Part shown: positions 27,439-37,905 of the stretch, piece by piece | How the letters are laid out: the number at the start of each line of letters is the position of its first letter | Numbering within the stretch: the stretch's first letter is position 1 | Assembly: GCA_029834535.1 (NCBI GenBank) | Contig: JAQMWT010000017.1 | Location: forward strand, 62,001 to 126,000 | Length of the DNA: 64,000 nucleotides | Direction of reading: 5' to 3' | From: Chrysophaeum taylorii | Taxonomy: Eukaryota; Sar; Pelagophyceae; Pelagomonadales; Pelagomonadaceae | Program-made: the position numbers and the translations under genes | Notes under the pieces: generated by a model | What the model saw: the letters and a program-made list of their open reading frames with translations, nothing else | Told to the model about the DNA's origin: nothing | Databases searched by the model: none

Positions 27439-27845
27439 TGGAGAGATTGGACCCTCTCCGGGTACATGGTAGAGACTGCGTGCAGTCTTAGGCGTGTACA
27501 GACCATTCCGCTCGTCACATGCTACTACACAAGGTAGGGATTTAGGCCCTAGCTCCTTAAGGACATTAGGTCCCATAGAAGCGTTTACACAGACAACGGG
27601 GAACGAAGTCTCTGTTAATTAAACAGAAAACCCCGTACCCGACGGTACGCACCTGGAGGCCTACTCCATGTTGGAAAAGAGCTTCAGACTGGGTTCTTCA
27701 TAGTCGTGAAAGAAAAGGGGCGGAAGGGTAAGGAAAGAAGGAGAGAGGGAAAGCCGTATTACGGAGAGAAAACCCTCGTGTAGAGATAGGTGTGAAATGT
27801 CCCGGTGTCGCACACATAATAGTGTAGCTCTCTGGACTTCTAAGA
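27439..27845 (-). repeat. C-family 5' LTR (C2) with PBS
   Basis: Minus-strand LTR from TCCAGAGAGC (27845) to CTCTCCA (27439), followed directly by GGTTATGGGCCCAG (27438-27425), the tRNA-iMet type primer-binding site. The upstream flank is A-family gag (A2), so C2 was inserted into A2 gag. The 3' partner is not certain. Confidence 0.8.
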
Positions 27846-28121
27846 AACGAACATTGATTTCAGGACGTAATGCCTTGACTTCATAGTCGTGACAGACAGT
27901 AGCTAGGTGGGCTACTTCTGCATCAGGTATGTTGGGGAAAGCTTCATTGGTGAAGTGCCATTCCTGATACTCAGGGGGCAATTCATCAACCGCTAAACGG
28001 AGATCAGCAGCCCTATCGGTCTTCCATTCCAGGAAAACGCGATCGAGAATTTCATACCGGAGGATAGTATGTCCGCACCTGTGATCGTCTTAGGTGCGGC
28101 TCGTGCTGCGTGTTCTGCCAT
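27846..28121 (-). pseudogene. A2 gag fragment
   Basis: ATG at 28121 (MAEHAARAAPKTITGADIL). An internal deletion of about 190 bp near 28070 joins GADIL to the region of SSGMKFSIAFSWNG, which is read out of frame. From 27981 the proper frame returns (PPEYQEWHFTNEAFPNIPDAEV ...) and runs to the C2 LTR insertion at 27845. Only the start of gag is left. Confidence 0.8.
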
Positions 28122-28641
28122 AGCAGTTGACGGGGAACCAATGGGTTCAATCACGCAGTTGACACTGTCTAGACATTCTAAGGGGGTCTGTCTATCGGCG
28201 TCTATGTACACTCATGCGTTATCGATGGAAAGACGTCAATTTGACAACTGTGCAAGCTGTGAGCTCAGAGTAGTTCCGCTAAGCGTAGTCACTCAGGCAG
28301 CTGGTTATTTTTGGTGCTCTCAAGGAGCTTGTTAGGTGCATTGCCATGGAATGTACGAGTGGACGTACCCAAAATATTCCACAACATGTGTGCAAGAGTA
28401 CAGGTTAGCCAACTTACACACACATCAACATTGACATGACAATACGATACTATGAACAGGTGCACACAAGGTTACACGATCACGTGTGCAAAACATGCTA
28501 TATACAGCCCAATGGTAATGGCGTTATATTGACAAGCGTGTCTACATGGCGAGGCTGGACCGGCGCGGTAACAGTCCAAAACCCTTAGGTTACGTGCATG
28601 CTGACACATGATTTCTCAGGGACCCGCCTGGGCCCATAACC

Positions 28642-28956
28642 TGCAGAGCATTTAGCATGCAGTGGTAAGTCACCTGGGAAACCATCCCGTCTCATCATGA
28701 ACGTCTGGAAGTATTTAATTCGGGTAATGAAAAGGTATGTTCCCTATATCCTCAGAACACGACAGGCGGCATCTAGAATTACACGAGAAAGGTAAAGTGT
28801 ATAGTGCTACATACCTCGGGGCGCGCTAGATCATGATGATGAGCTTGAGCACAAATGAGAGGACTATTTGACCGTGTAGGAAGGAATAAGAAGGGTAAGG
28901 GAGAGATCACGCTCTCGACGGACGGATAAGGGTAAGGGGCAGCAGATTTCTCTGCA
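28642..28956 (-). repeat. A-family 5' LTR (A2) with PBS
   Basis: 315 bp, TGCAGAGAAATCTGC...CTCTGCA on the minus strand, followed by PBS GGTTATGGGCCCAG (28641-28628) and a non-coding leader (28627-28122) that holds the uninterrupted form of the 297-bp segment duplicated in A1. Confidence 0.85.
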
Positions 28957-29025
28957 ACAACATAGTGCACGATTTTGTGAGGGTTTAGTGTCGAGTTCGC
29001 AGTTCGGCCATGCAGGAGGGCCAAA

Positions 29026-29161
29026 GACGCGTCGATCGGCATCCCGGCCTAAGCTGGATTCGTCGATAGCACACATCTAGTCTAGGAGTAAAAACTACTT
29101 TTGTCTGTAGAATCTGCTCAGCGTCGCCACTGCCTTAGGCCAGGATGCCGATCGACGCGTC
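29026..29161. repeat. Imperfect inverted repeat, 28-bp arms, 80-bp spacer
   Basis: Arm 29026-29053 (gacgcgtcgatcggcatccc...) and arm 29134-29161 (...ggatgccgatcgacgcgtc) are complementary except near the C/A mismatch. They could form a long hairpin. The surrounding 28957-29341 shows no gene; it holds this palindrome and, at about 29265-29345, a degenerate (t)agggagtaaattta repeat. Confidence 0.75.
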
Positions 29162-29341
29162 CTCGACCTCCCTTTGACATCCAATATCAATTTTAACCCA
29201 AAACCCTCCCAAATTCCTGCACGCGTCGTGTCAGGGTGAGCTGGTGAGCACGCAGGGCGCTGGGTCGTAAGGAGTAAATTAAAGGGCTAGGGAGTATATT
29301 TAAGTGGTAAGGGAGGAACTTATAGGGTTAGGGAGTAAATT

Positions 29342-30843
29342 TCAGAGGTTAGAGTTTGCTGTGTTTTCTTGATTTTCGCGTGGCGTGCGACTCGTATTCG
29401 ACACCACGGCCATCGCTGCGTGTGTACCTTCGAGTGCCTGCTGGCTGCGCGGTGAGTTCGGGTTCGCGGCGAGTTCGGGTTCGCGGCGAGTTCGGGTTCG
29501 TGTTCGTGGCGAGTTCGCGTTCGCGCGCTGTTGGGATGCGAACCACAGCGAACGCGGACCGAGTTCGCGCGTCGAACGCGAACCATGTCGTGGTTCGTTG
29601 CTTCCTTTATTGCATTGATGACGGAACTTAGTGTCATCACAAATCGTCGAGAATTGGATCGTCGGGAGTCGCGTCGAAGCGAGGAGGAACGACGACTCAT
29701 CTGGTCTTGTCGTGTGACAGAGGTCCTTAGGAAAAGGGACTTCGGTACGTGCCTTGAAGTGAGTTCCGATGTAGCCAGGGTAGCCATGGGAGACGTGACC
29801 GATACGAATCGAAACAGATATTGTCGGCGGTGGAAAACGAATGCGCCGTCGTAATTTGAACTGGGTGAAATCATCGAATTGCAGGTGAGGCGGAGAGATC
29901 GTGGTTGCGGAACGAGCGCAGAGCCGGACGGCGGTCGGAGTGGTTGCGTAAACGGTGACTGAGACGACAGTGTGGTGCTTATCTTGAACCAAAAGGTGTT
30001 CGGGCATCGTACTGCGCAACAAGTGAGCGTGCATCTCAGTCGGCTGTGAGTGTACCATGAGGATGGCGCAATGTTGGTAGTCTAAACCGGGAGGGGCGGT
30101 GAACGTGCCGTCGCGAGTGCATAGGAGCCTGTGCGGTGTCTGGGCTGTAATCGGAATATGACGTATGACGTCATACAAGGCGATGGGTGCTGAATGAGAC
30201 GTGATGGGACTGGCTAACAGTGCCGGGAGCAGCATGTCGGGGGTAACGCCCAGATATGGGGTGGAACGCAGTCCACGTCTATCTTGGTTGCCGTATGTGG
30301 CGGTAATATGAGCGTAAACATCTGGCATGAAGGAAATGCTTGTGTCCCACACGAGAATGCGGGTATAGTCGCATGGGAAGGTTGCATCTTGTCTCTGCTG
30401 CGATCAATAGCTAAGGAGGAAACCAATGGAGAAACCATGAGCACATGGGTGGCTTCTGGTGGCCAAAGTTTATGTGGGATAGGATGAGGTGGCTCCAAAG
30501 CAGGATTCCTTCTTGGGTATGACTCAAGCGTTGCGATGAGTTCGTGCTCGAGATCATAGTCGTCCAATAGACGACATGAGGTGGTCGTGAATGAGCAATG
30601 CGTCGACCTGGTGTCAGGGGAGACAGAGGTAGAGCTGTGACCTGTCTGGCTGAGGTGGCCGTGCTGGTATCTTACCAGCGGCTGTGCATAACTCTGGCGA
30701 GTGCTGACATTGGCTTGTGCCTGATCTGCAGTCGTGCAGGGAGGCGAGATCGTCTGTGCTGGTGCGGATTGCAGCGACAGGGGCGGGTCAGGTGCCTGGG
30801 AGTCTGGAAGGCGGCGTTTGTCTTCCTGAGGCGGAGGGAGCAA
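29342..30843 (-). pseudogene. ORF D: divergent, degenerate relative of the methyltransferase-like ORF
   Basis: Two overlapping minus frames, 30843-30214 and 30352-29342, with a frameshift between 30352 and 30214. Resemblances to A1, in the right order: DDYDLEHELIATLESYPRR (cf. ESDDTLVRMLRHRFP); THVLMVSPLVSS at the position of DIIEITPPCTNR, so the catalytic Cys is absent; YGNQDRRGLR (cf. DYQSRER); VSVTVYATTPTAVRL (cf. VSYYITVFETNQPSHRL); VSHGYPGYIGTHFKAR (cf. LSHSRYIGYLRGSDRK). The C-terminus is Arg/Thr/Asn repeats from a simple-sequence DNA tract. The alignment is weak and by eye; it could be unrelated. Confidence 0.4.
29450..29530. repeat. Short tandem repeat gcgagttcgggttcgcg
   Basis: Three to five degenerate copies of ggcgagttcgggttcgc in a row. 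On the minus strand they encode the RT/RR-EPEL-AAN repeats at the end of ORF D. No other feature is seen. Confidence 0.75.
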
Positions 30844-30985
30844 GCAAAGCTGTAGCTCATCTCATCGTGGTCAGATAGGCGCAATGAGCTAGTGCGCGTA
30901 ATCGTGGTGCGCTTACCTGTATCTTCATGATGTACCTGTGCGTCCTGCGGTGGTGCTTCTGCGAGCGGGACATGTCTGAAGTATT

Positions 30986-31298
30986 TGCAGAGTATTCCGC
31001 TAGGCAGTGGTTAGATCACTGAGAGACCACCCGTCTCACCGCGCGAGTCTGGCAAAAGGTAGGTTCCAGGGAACCCAGGCAGTGGTCCCCCTAGCCTTTT
31101 CACACGACAGACGATACATAGCAACACATCAGTGTAACATGTAATTACTACGTACCTGCGGGGCGCGCTAGACCATGATGTTGAGCGTGAGCACAGATTA
31201 GAGGACTATTCGACTGTGTAGAAAGGAAGGAGAAGGTAAGGAAGAGATCGCGTTCTCGACGGACGGAATAAGGGTAGGAGTGAGCAGATTTCTCTGCA
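30986..31298 (-). repeat. B-family 3' LTR
   Basis: 313 bp, minus strand, TGCAGAGAAATCTGCT...CTCTGCA (the + strand reads tgcagagtattcc at 30986). It follows the polypurine tract CGAGGCGG (31306-31299). It is homologous along its length to the A LTR but clearly diverged. The sequence beyond TGCA is not a primer-binding site but flank leading to ORF D, so this is the 3' LTR of the B element, which appears to be inserted upstream of ORF D. The stretch 30844-30985 between LTR and ORF D shows nothing recognisable. Confidence 0.8.
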
Positions 31299-31433
31299 CC
31301 GCCTCGAGATGTCTTGTGGTTGAGGAACATGACATCTCTAGAGAAATGTGATGGAGGACGAGATCAGGATAAACAAGAAGTGCACTTCAGAGGTCACATA
31401 AAGTGGCACAACAGGTTCATCAGCAGACAGATG

Positions 31434-33414
31434 TTAGGGCTTGGACTTGGTGATAACACTCGGAATGCTTTTGGCAAGGGGAACTTTAAAAGAGGGAAGT
31501 GAACGTGATGAGGCAGATGTCAATGATAACGGTGAGGAGATTGCTTGGTCCTCTTGGACTTCACATATGGCGGGAGCGTCATCATCTTCAGGTTCAGAAG
31601 GATGATTGATGCTCTTTGCAGAGCAATGTTGAGGTATGATCCTGTGGGTAAGAGCGAGCAGGTGATGCAAGATTCGAGGGATAAGGCTGCTCAATTGTAA
31701 TTCATCGAGGTTATTCTCGAGGAACTGTGGAATGGTGAAAGGATCTTGGAGGGACTCAGTTTGTTGTAAGGCAGGATGATGTGTCGTGCGGATTAACTCG
31801 TTTCGGAGTTGAAGGAGAGTATCATCAGGCAAGCCAAACACCAAGTCGTGTTGGGCATTCAAAGCAAGAGTGAGTCTGTTGAGTAACTCACACACCTTGA
31901 ATAGGGTTACCAGCAAAATATTGGTATTGGTAGTGGCTGGAAATAGCCGATTTTCCATGTCACGGAGGTTTGTGACAGCAGTGGTTAAATCAGACCGTAA
32001 AGCGGCATTTTCGGTAGTTAAGGTGTGGAGGCGTTGGTCCAGTTGCCCATATGAAGTTTGGAGAGCCATAACCTGTTGGGTAAGTTGAGTCACCTGAGAG
32101 GATAATGCCGCAAGATCTGGAGAGGTAGTAGTAATAGGTTGTGTTGGTGCCGGGGCAGTAGGTGCCACTGGCGGGTAGTTTACTGACTTTTCGGTCGCAG
32201 CGGTAAGTTCGTTATAGAGATCGGGGTAGCGTGATGATAAGAGCTTAGCAAAATCTTTGCGATCGGTGTCGCAAAAGGTAGTTGGTGAAGATATTTCGTC
32301 AAAGATAGATGGTGGTCGTTCATCATGTGCCAGTGTGTTGTACTCAGCAATGTGATGTACGAGAGAGCGGCAGAGAGCGTGAACCAAAGGCTGATAAGCG
32401 CTTGCCTTAATAATCGACTGCTTCTTTACATGTGTGCGAACAATTGTCACAATAAGCGACAGGTGTTCCAGATGAAGCCGAGAAATAAACTTGAGGTTGA
32501 AGGGGTAGGCCACCGCATTTTGTGAATCTGTTGTGACTGGGGAAGGCATAATAATATCAGCGGGTAGTGCGTGTTCCTTGATTAGTTCTTGGAGCAGTGC
32601 TTGCAGATCCAATGGGAGAAAGAAAACACGGAGGATGGTGGCACGGAGGTGACCAGCGGGTGATGACTCACAAGGAAAAAAAACAAACAACTATACGTGC
32701 GTTCCACGCGAGCAAAAGAAACGAGAGGGCAATGTGGTCAGAGTTCCTACACGCACAACACATACCCATCGTCGGAGTAGAGACAGGTATGAAGGCATTG
32801 CGAATAGGTGATTCGCTGGCGAGATGTTCTAGGACAGCAGCAGGTAGCTCGTCTATCTCCCCTTTAAGTTGGAGACAGATTTGGAGCGGTTTGCCGTCGT
32901 TGTCGAAGCATTGAAGGCAGTGAAATGAGGATTGCTGGGTCTCCTTCTTGAGACCTCGATAGCAAAGTGTAGCGTATATTGAAGGTGCAGAAGGCAGAGG
33001 GAAGACGACTGGTGTTCTGACTGAGCAAAAGTTCGACAGTTCCATGAAGATCTGGTAGTCCAAGTGATCGCGAGATGCGTATATGGAATCAAGTGCCTTG
33101 AATAGGTCCGTACGTAGAAAGGACGATAAGAGACCGGTGAAAGGAGTTTTGAAATTCTGGTCTGACGTGATAGATGATCCATGTTCATGCTGAGAAACAT
33201 TTAAAACGACAGCATCGGCAAACGTGGCTAGGGGGTTGGAGCCAGGCCGGATCGCAGCAGCAGAGGATGATGAGAGACAAGTAATGTCGTCGCGATTCGG
33301 TTTCCTACGGTTCGGTGGAGTGTAGGTAGACGACTCAGCGGGCGTTAGTGTGCGAGGTAGCTCGCGTCGGGCGGGCGTGACTCCACGTGGGTGGTTGCTG
33401 CGCCAGTGATGCAT
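31434..33414 (-). pseudogene. B 3' ORF (zinc, coiled coil, acidic), one frameshift
   Basis: First frame 33414-32668: basic N-terminus (MHHWRSNHPRGVTPARRELP), helical middle, zinc-like HCLQCFDNDG ... GMCCACRNSDH. Second frame about 32690-31434: helical region, SVNY at 32196-32175, coiled coil (LTQQVMALQTSYGQLDQRLH, ENAALRSDLTTAV), a conserved block FLENNLDELQLSSLIPRIL, and the acidic PSEPEDDDAPAI. The frames meet at a run of eight T (minus) near 32675-32682, which may be a mutation or a slippery site. It lies just downstream of pol in another frame, as in A and C. The 3' UTR (31433-31307) ends at the polypurine tract. Confidence 0.7.
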
Positions 33415-33488
33415 TGGCGACGACGTACACCAAAATTAGTAGCTAAAGATGAGGGCTAGTTTAATGACATTGCGATCAGGGCTAGAGA

Positions 33489-35733
33489 TTAGGTATCTTC
33501 TTGGTCTGAGTCAGTAGCATGGTGCATACCTAGAAGAGAACGGAACGTGGTAAAGTCTGCTGCAAGGGGCTTTGTGAAGCCATCAGCTACGTTTAACTTG
33601 CCAGGGACATGGTGAACGCGAATTTTCTGTAGTGCGACATATTCGCGAATTTCGAACCATCGAGTGGAAAGGGCTTTGCTACGAGAAGAACCGTCAGGAT
33701 TGTTGGAAGTGTGCACAGCTGCTGCATTATCAGACAAAAGGGGTAGGCTTCTGATGAAGCGCATATACTCGGCAATAGGACTGTCATCAGCGTCAAAATC
33801 GGAAGGATGGTCAGTTTGCGTGTTCATATAGAATGTCGGATTAACAACAAACGAGAGCTCAAGAAGTAACTTACGGAGCCAGACTGCATCGTCAGCGCAG
33901 ATGCTGAGAGCGATAAGCTCAGCTTCGTGGGTAGAACACGAAACTATGGGTTGTAGTTTGCTTTCCCTTACCCTGATCGCCGACTACGGTTGCGATGGAG
34001 GACGGTGCCTCATGAATCCTGAGCCTTGCGAGGGCATCCGCCCTCCCGGCGTAGGTTGGCACCTAGTCGCCTCCCGGGCGGGCCGGTTGGCAGCCGGAAC
34101 GTTCGCAGTGGGACGGGGTATGGCCGGGGGGCGAAGACGGAAGGTTATCGACGAGTTGGTTGTCAGTCACATCGCGGTCTCCTCGTCGCATGGCGACAAG
34201 CTTGATGGTCACTCTCCGCCGACCGACCTTTCGGCGCTCCTCGTCTACAGGCCCGTGATTCCGGACTGGCTCCTGTCGGTCCGGCCTGGCTCCCATGCTC
34301 GGGAGAGGTCTGAAGTTAGTTAGTTAGTTAGTTAGTAGTTCCCAGGCGATGAGGCAGTTGAACAGGTAGAAAACAAAGCCAGTAGTGGACTTTCTGTCTT
34401 CCTGTTCCAGTGAAGGAGCATTGTCGGCATCCACCATAGCAACCAGAGGGTCGAACTTGCCAGCAGCGATGTCTTTGTCCCGGTAGTCGATTATTGTTGA
34501 CAGGCCAACTCTATTAGATGAAATAAAGCGTATATGATTTTCGATAGCACCCCCTTTAGGGCGAAACCAGAGACGAAGGGCTCGATTGGCAGGTTTGCTG
34601 AGGTACCTTAGGAGGTGACAGAGCATTTGGACATGCACATAGGTGGGAGAGTGCATACCTCGGGAACAGCGTCCTAGAGCTTGGGAGAAATCGGGGCGAC
34701 AAGCAACTTGCATGAAGACCAATTTGCCAAGTAGAGTAGCGAAGTGATCGTGGATATAAATTTCCACGTCGGTAGAAGGGGAGCCTTCTTTATAAGTAAA
34801 AGTGGATGACATAGGATACCGTAGTGGAGTGAGTTTTTTTAGTATGGGATGGTCGGTAAATAATGCTTCTAGTTTGGCTTCGACATCTAACGATATGGAT
34901 CCATCCGACGTTCGGCAGACACGCATTCCCAGAAGAGTATGTATGAATTGTTCCACAGAGAAGCGCTCATGTAACGCTTCTTGTAACTCTGTGCGGAGAG
35001 TGTCATCATTTGACACTATAACAATGTCGTCCACTGATAAACTGCAAATGACAAAGCGAGTGTGGGATGTGCGCACATATAAGCACGTATCCGCATGGAG
35101 TCGCTTGTATCCAAGACTCCGAAAGAAGCCGTCGATCTCTTTGTTCCAGAGAGAGGGAGATTGTCTGAGTCCATAGAGGGATTTCAGCAACTTGGGTAAG
35201 CGGCGGCCACGGTATTTATCGTCGTGAGGATCAAGTAGTTTGATGCCATCCGGGAGTTGGACGTAGACGTGTGCGTCGATGTCGGACTGAACGAACGCGT
35301 TGGGCACGTCACTATGGTAGACCGGTAGTTTTTGTACGCCGCAATTGCTAAGATGACACGTATGGCGGTCATAGTTGCCATAGGGCTGAACGTCCCAAAG
35401 AAATCAGCGCCAAGTGAGGCTAGAAATCCACGCAAAACTAATCTGGCCATGTGCTTGATGTAATCGCCAGACGCGTTCGTCTTGATCTTGAGGACGAGCC
35501 GGCTGTCAATTGGACGAGTAGAGGCATCAGGTAGAGATAGCTTAAAGCAGCCGAAGCGCACTATATCATGTAGTTCCTTTGCGATGGCCTTGACATAGGC
35601 TTGTCTGTCTTCAGGAGAAAGGCCTTGAAGACACTTGAGCTTGTACTCGTCGATGGATACGTCGGCCTCTTGGACTTTGTATTCGTCCGGACCTACAGTG
35701 GCTGGAGAGCCATAGTTTAACGACGTTTCGGTC
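33489..35733 (-). pseudogene. B reverse transcriptase / RNase H, interrupted by sB-1
   Basis: From SLNY (35733-35712): VGPDEYKVQ, MARLVLRGFLASLGADFF, a frameshift near 35310, then AFVQSDIDAHVYVQLPDG, LPKLLKSLYGLRQSPSLWNK, SVDDIVIV and MVDADNAPS, with FYLFNCLIAWE ending at the sB-1 insertion (34336-33965). Beyond it SKLQPIVSCSTHEAEL, VPGKLNVADGFTKPL and the end HHATDSDQEDT (stop at 33489). Short flank overlap (ttccc) fits a target duplication. Otherwise well preserved. Confidence 0.85.
33965..34336 (+). mobile_element. Short non-autonomous element sB-1
   Basis: About 370 bp: 5' end CCCTTACCCTGATCGCC then GGTTGCGATGGAGGACGG (shared with the sA/LINE 5' end), a private middle with GAGGGC-ATCC-GCCCTC and CGACCTTTCGGCGC, and a 3' end shared with the LINE (GGCTCCTG, hairpin CTCCC-ATGCTC-GGGAG, TTAG repeats). 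The matching autonomous LINE is not in this window. Its frames are not genes. Confidence 0.85.
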
Positions 35734-37883
35734 GAAGCAGTGTAGAGGACTTCAGGATATGCGTGAGTGGCACAAGTGGAAGGGGTAGAGTGGTCAGGTT
35801 CCAAGGCAACAACCAGAAGGGGTTCCTCCTGAAGTACCTGGGTGATGTACTCGGTAGAGCATAGGAGGTATTCCTCCAGATCAGACAGTTCAGCGGATGT
35901 AGCGCCAAACTCAGATGGCGAGTGATCGATGAGACTGGTGGGTGCCAGGTAACAGTAAGCGTATTGCAATGGAGAGACACCAAACGCTGAAGCATGTTCC
36001 ATGAACATAGCGACAAGTGAAGGCGGGAGGTGGCCACTAGGAGTGGCATCGGTGAGGAGGTGTGTAGCTACTGGGATGCTGGATGCGCATTTGGTTTGCG
36101 AGAAAGCACCGTCGAGTACGGGGTAGCGAGATAGAAGGTCGGTGCGCGATGGAAGGAGGTGTTTGACCAGCAGAGCTTGTCCCCCCTCTGGGCAGAGAGC
36201 CGTCCAGTGGATGCCACCAGAGGTGAGGAGGGAGGAGAGGGTGGGTGATTTGAAATCGAGAAAGCGATGTTGAAGGTCCCAGCGGAAGTCAGCGAGTTTG
36301 CCGCCAGCGGCTTTATAGGCACCAACCGTAGAAGCTTGGAGCCGAGCATTGACAGAGGTCATGGAGGAGGCTTACGCTGGTTGGGGCGCTTAGTCCCCGG
36401 GACAAGTTGAAGGTGGTCTTGAGAGAACAAGTCCTTGTAAGAAGGGAGAATTGGCGGTGGCGAGATGGTATTGTCGTCAGGAGAAGTAGTGTCGCCAGCA
36501 GGTGGTGAGGCTGCGGGCACAGTAGGCTTAGGAGAAGGAGGCGGAGTTGGCAACGGAGCAGGAGCGGGGGTGCGCCCCCTCTCAGTATGAATCCCCCTCT
36601 GCAACGCATCATCGGGGTCTTCATCGCGATGAGGGTTAATGTCGAAGGATACTGGCGGAGCATCAGGTGGAGGAGCATGTTCAGGATCCAAGGTGGAGCG
36701 GCGGATCATGTAGGTGAAGGTCAGTTTAGAGGTGATGCGAAGCTGGCCATTTTCAGGGTTAAGGACAACATCAGCTTGATGGTCAACATGAGGAGAGACA
36801 AGTGGGTTTTGGGAGTTGGCGCAGCACAGGTAGAGATAGCGGCGCCGAGAGGGCTCATACTTGTGGTGTTCATGAGGCTCAAGGAGGAGGAAGCACTCGC
36901 TGCCAAAGATCTTGAGGAGATCATGTTGAGGTGTTGCTAGTTGATTATAGAGAAACTGTTGAGGACTGATGATGGCGTGGTGAATGCGTTCGAGTGAGGC
37001 ATTTGGCAATAGATTGTATGATTGGATGGTGTGGATCACAGCCCACGGGAAGTGGATGGCAGGTTCCACGATCTTGGCGCCACGGTAATGGGCATTGAGA
37101 AGGTTACGGAGGCGAGTAGAGGAGGCGGAGGCGATAAAGCCTATGCTCTGTTCGACTTCGTGGTTAAAATGGTGAAGGTAAGGTGGGAAAGCAACAAGGT
37201 TGATGCCGTGTTCGACCCTGTAGGGAGTAGTGATGTGTTGGCTGAAGTACGGCCGGAACGCGTCGGAGTATACTGTGCGTAGATGCACATTGAGTTGAGT
37301 TTTGCAAAAGGCATACAGGTAGTCTAATGCTTGCGTAAATTCGGTGGCGTTAGTAGTGCGAGTGAAGTAGGCGAGTAGGAACTTCGATAGTAGTTCTTTG
37401 AAAACGACAATATGGGAGAAGCCGCCCCATTCAGAAGGTATGGTTACGTAGCCACCATCGCAAGCCCAGACTTCACCAGGTCGGTGGGTCTGTTCAAAGT
37501 TGGGCTTGGTTTCGTTAGTATGGGCGTGGCGGTGACGTTTGTTGTGGCAAATGCAGTCTATGCACATATCCCTGTAGGGAATATCGGATGCTGAGAAGCC
37601 AGGGCGAGCAAGGACGTCTGGGGCTTTGGCGGCAGCGTTATCAGGACAGTGATGTACATTGTGGAAGCGGTTGGCGCGTTCTTTGGCATTTTGGTATTCG
37701 ACGGTGCCATGGGCGAGTGAATTGCGAGGGATAGCTCTGACCGGGATGTGTTTCTTCCGACGGACATTGAATTTGAGCTCTGTGGATGCGTCTAATGATG
37801 GGGCATCAGGATCATCGTTAGTGTCAGCATCATCAGCAATGAGTTATAGCAAGGGCTTTTTCATGTGTTGTTCCTGAGGAACG
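35734..37883 (-). pseudogene. B integrase (copia type) and linker
   Basis: After the SLNY motif (37905-37884) come basic KFNVRRKKHIPVRAIPR, the zinc region HHCPDN...DMCIDCICHNKRHRHAH, and the catalytic motifs WACDGGYVTIPSEWG, YSDAFRPYFSQHIT and HHFNHEVEQSIGFI. The core is intact in 37567-36359. The linker with Pro/Ala-rich sequence follows, and a frame change near 36360 continues 36362-35184 (TSVNARLQASTVGAYKAAGG). A stop soon after SLNY (HC-TGA near 37840) is another break. Confidence 0.85.
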
Positions 37884-37905
37884 GTAGTTTAACGACTTTT
37901 CGGTC

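Noticed and set aside
2110..27845. C1 and C2 as the two ends of one C element with A1 nested inside
   Set aside because: Orientation and gene order fit, but the two LTRs (2110-2526 and 27439-27845) are clearly diverged and the flanks do not match, so one insertion cannot be claimed. It remains possible if the element is old.
30748..30768. SPPC in the N-terminus of ORF D as methyltransferase motif IV
   Set aside because: It lies before the motif I/II-like region, in a Pro/Ser-rich stretch, so the order is wrong. The collinear position reads SPL.
33965..34336. Recurrent 77- to 103-codon frames in the sB elements
   Set aside because: They are identical simply because the DNA repeats. No start context or domain is seen, and the frames run through the 3' hairpins.
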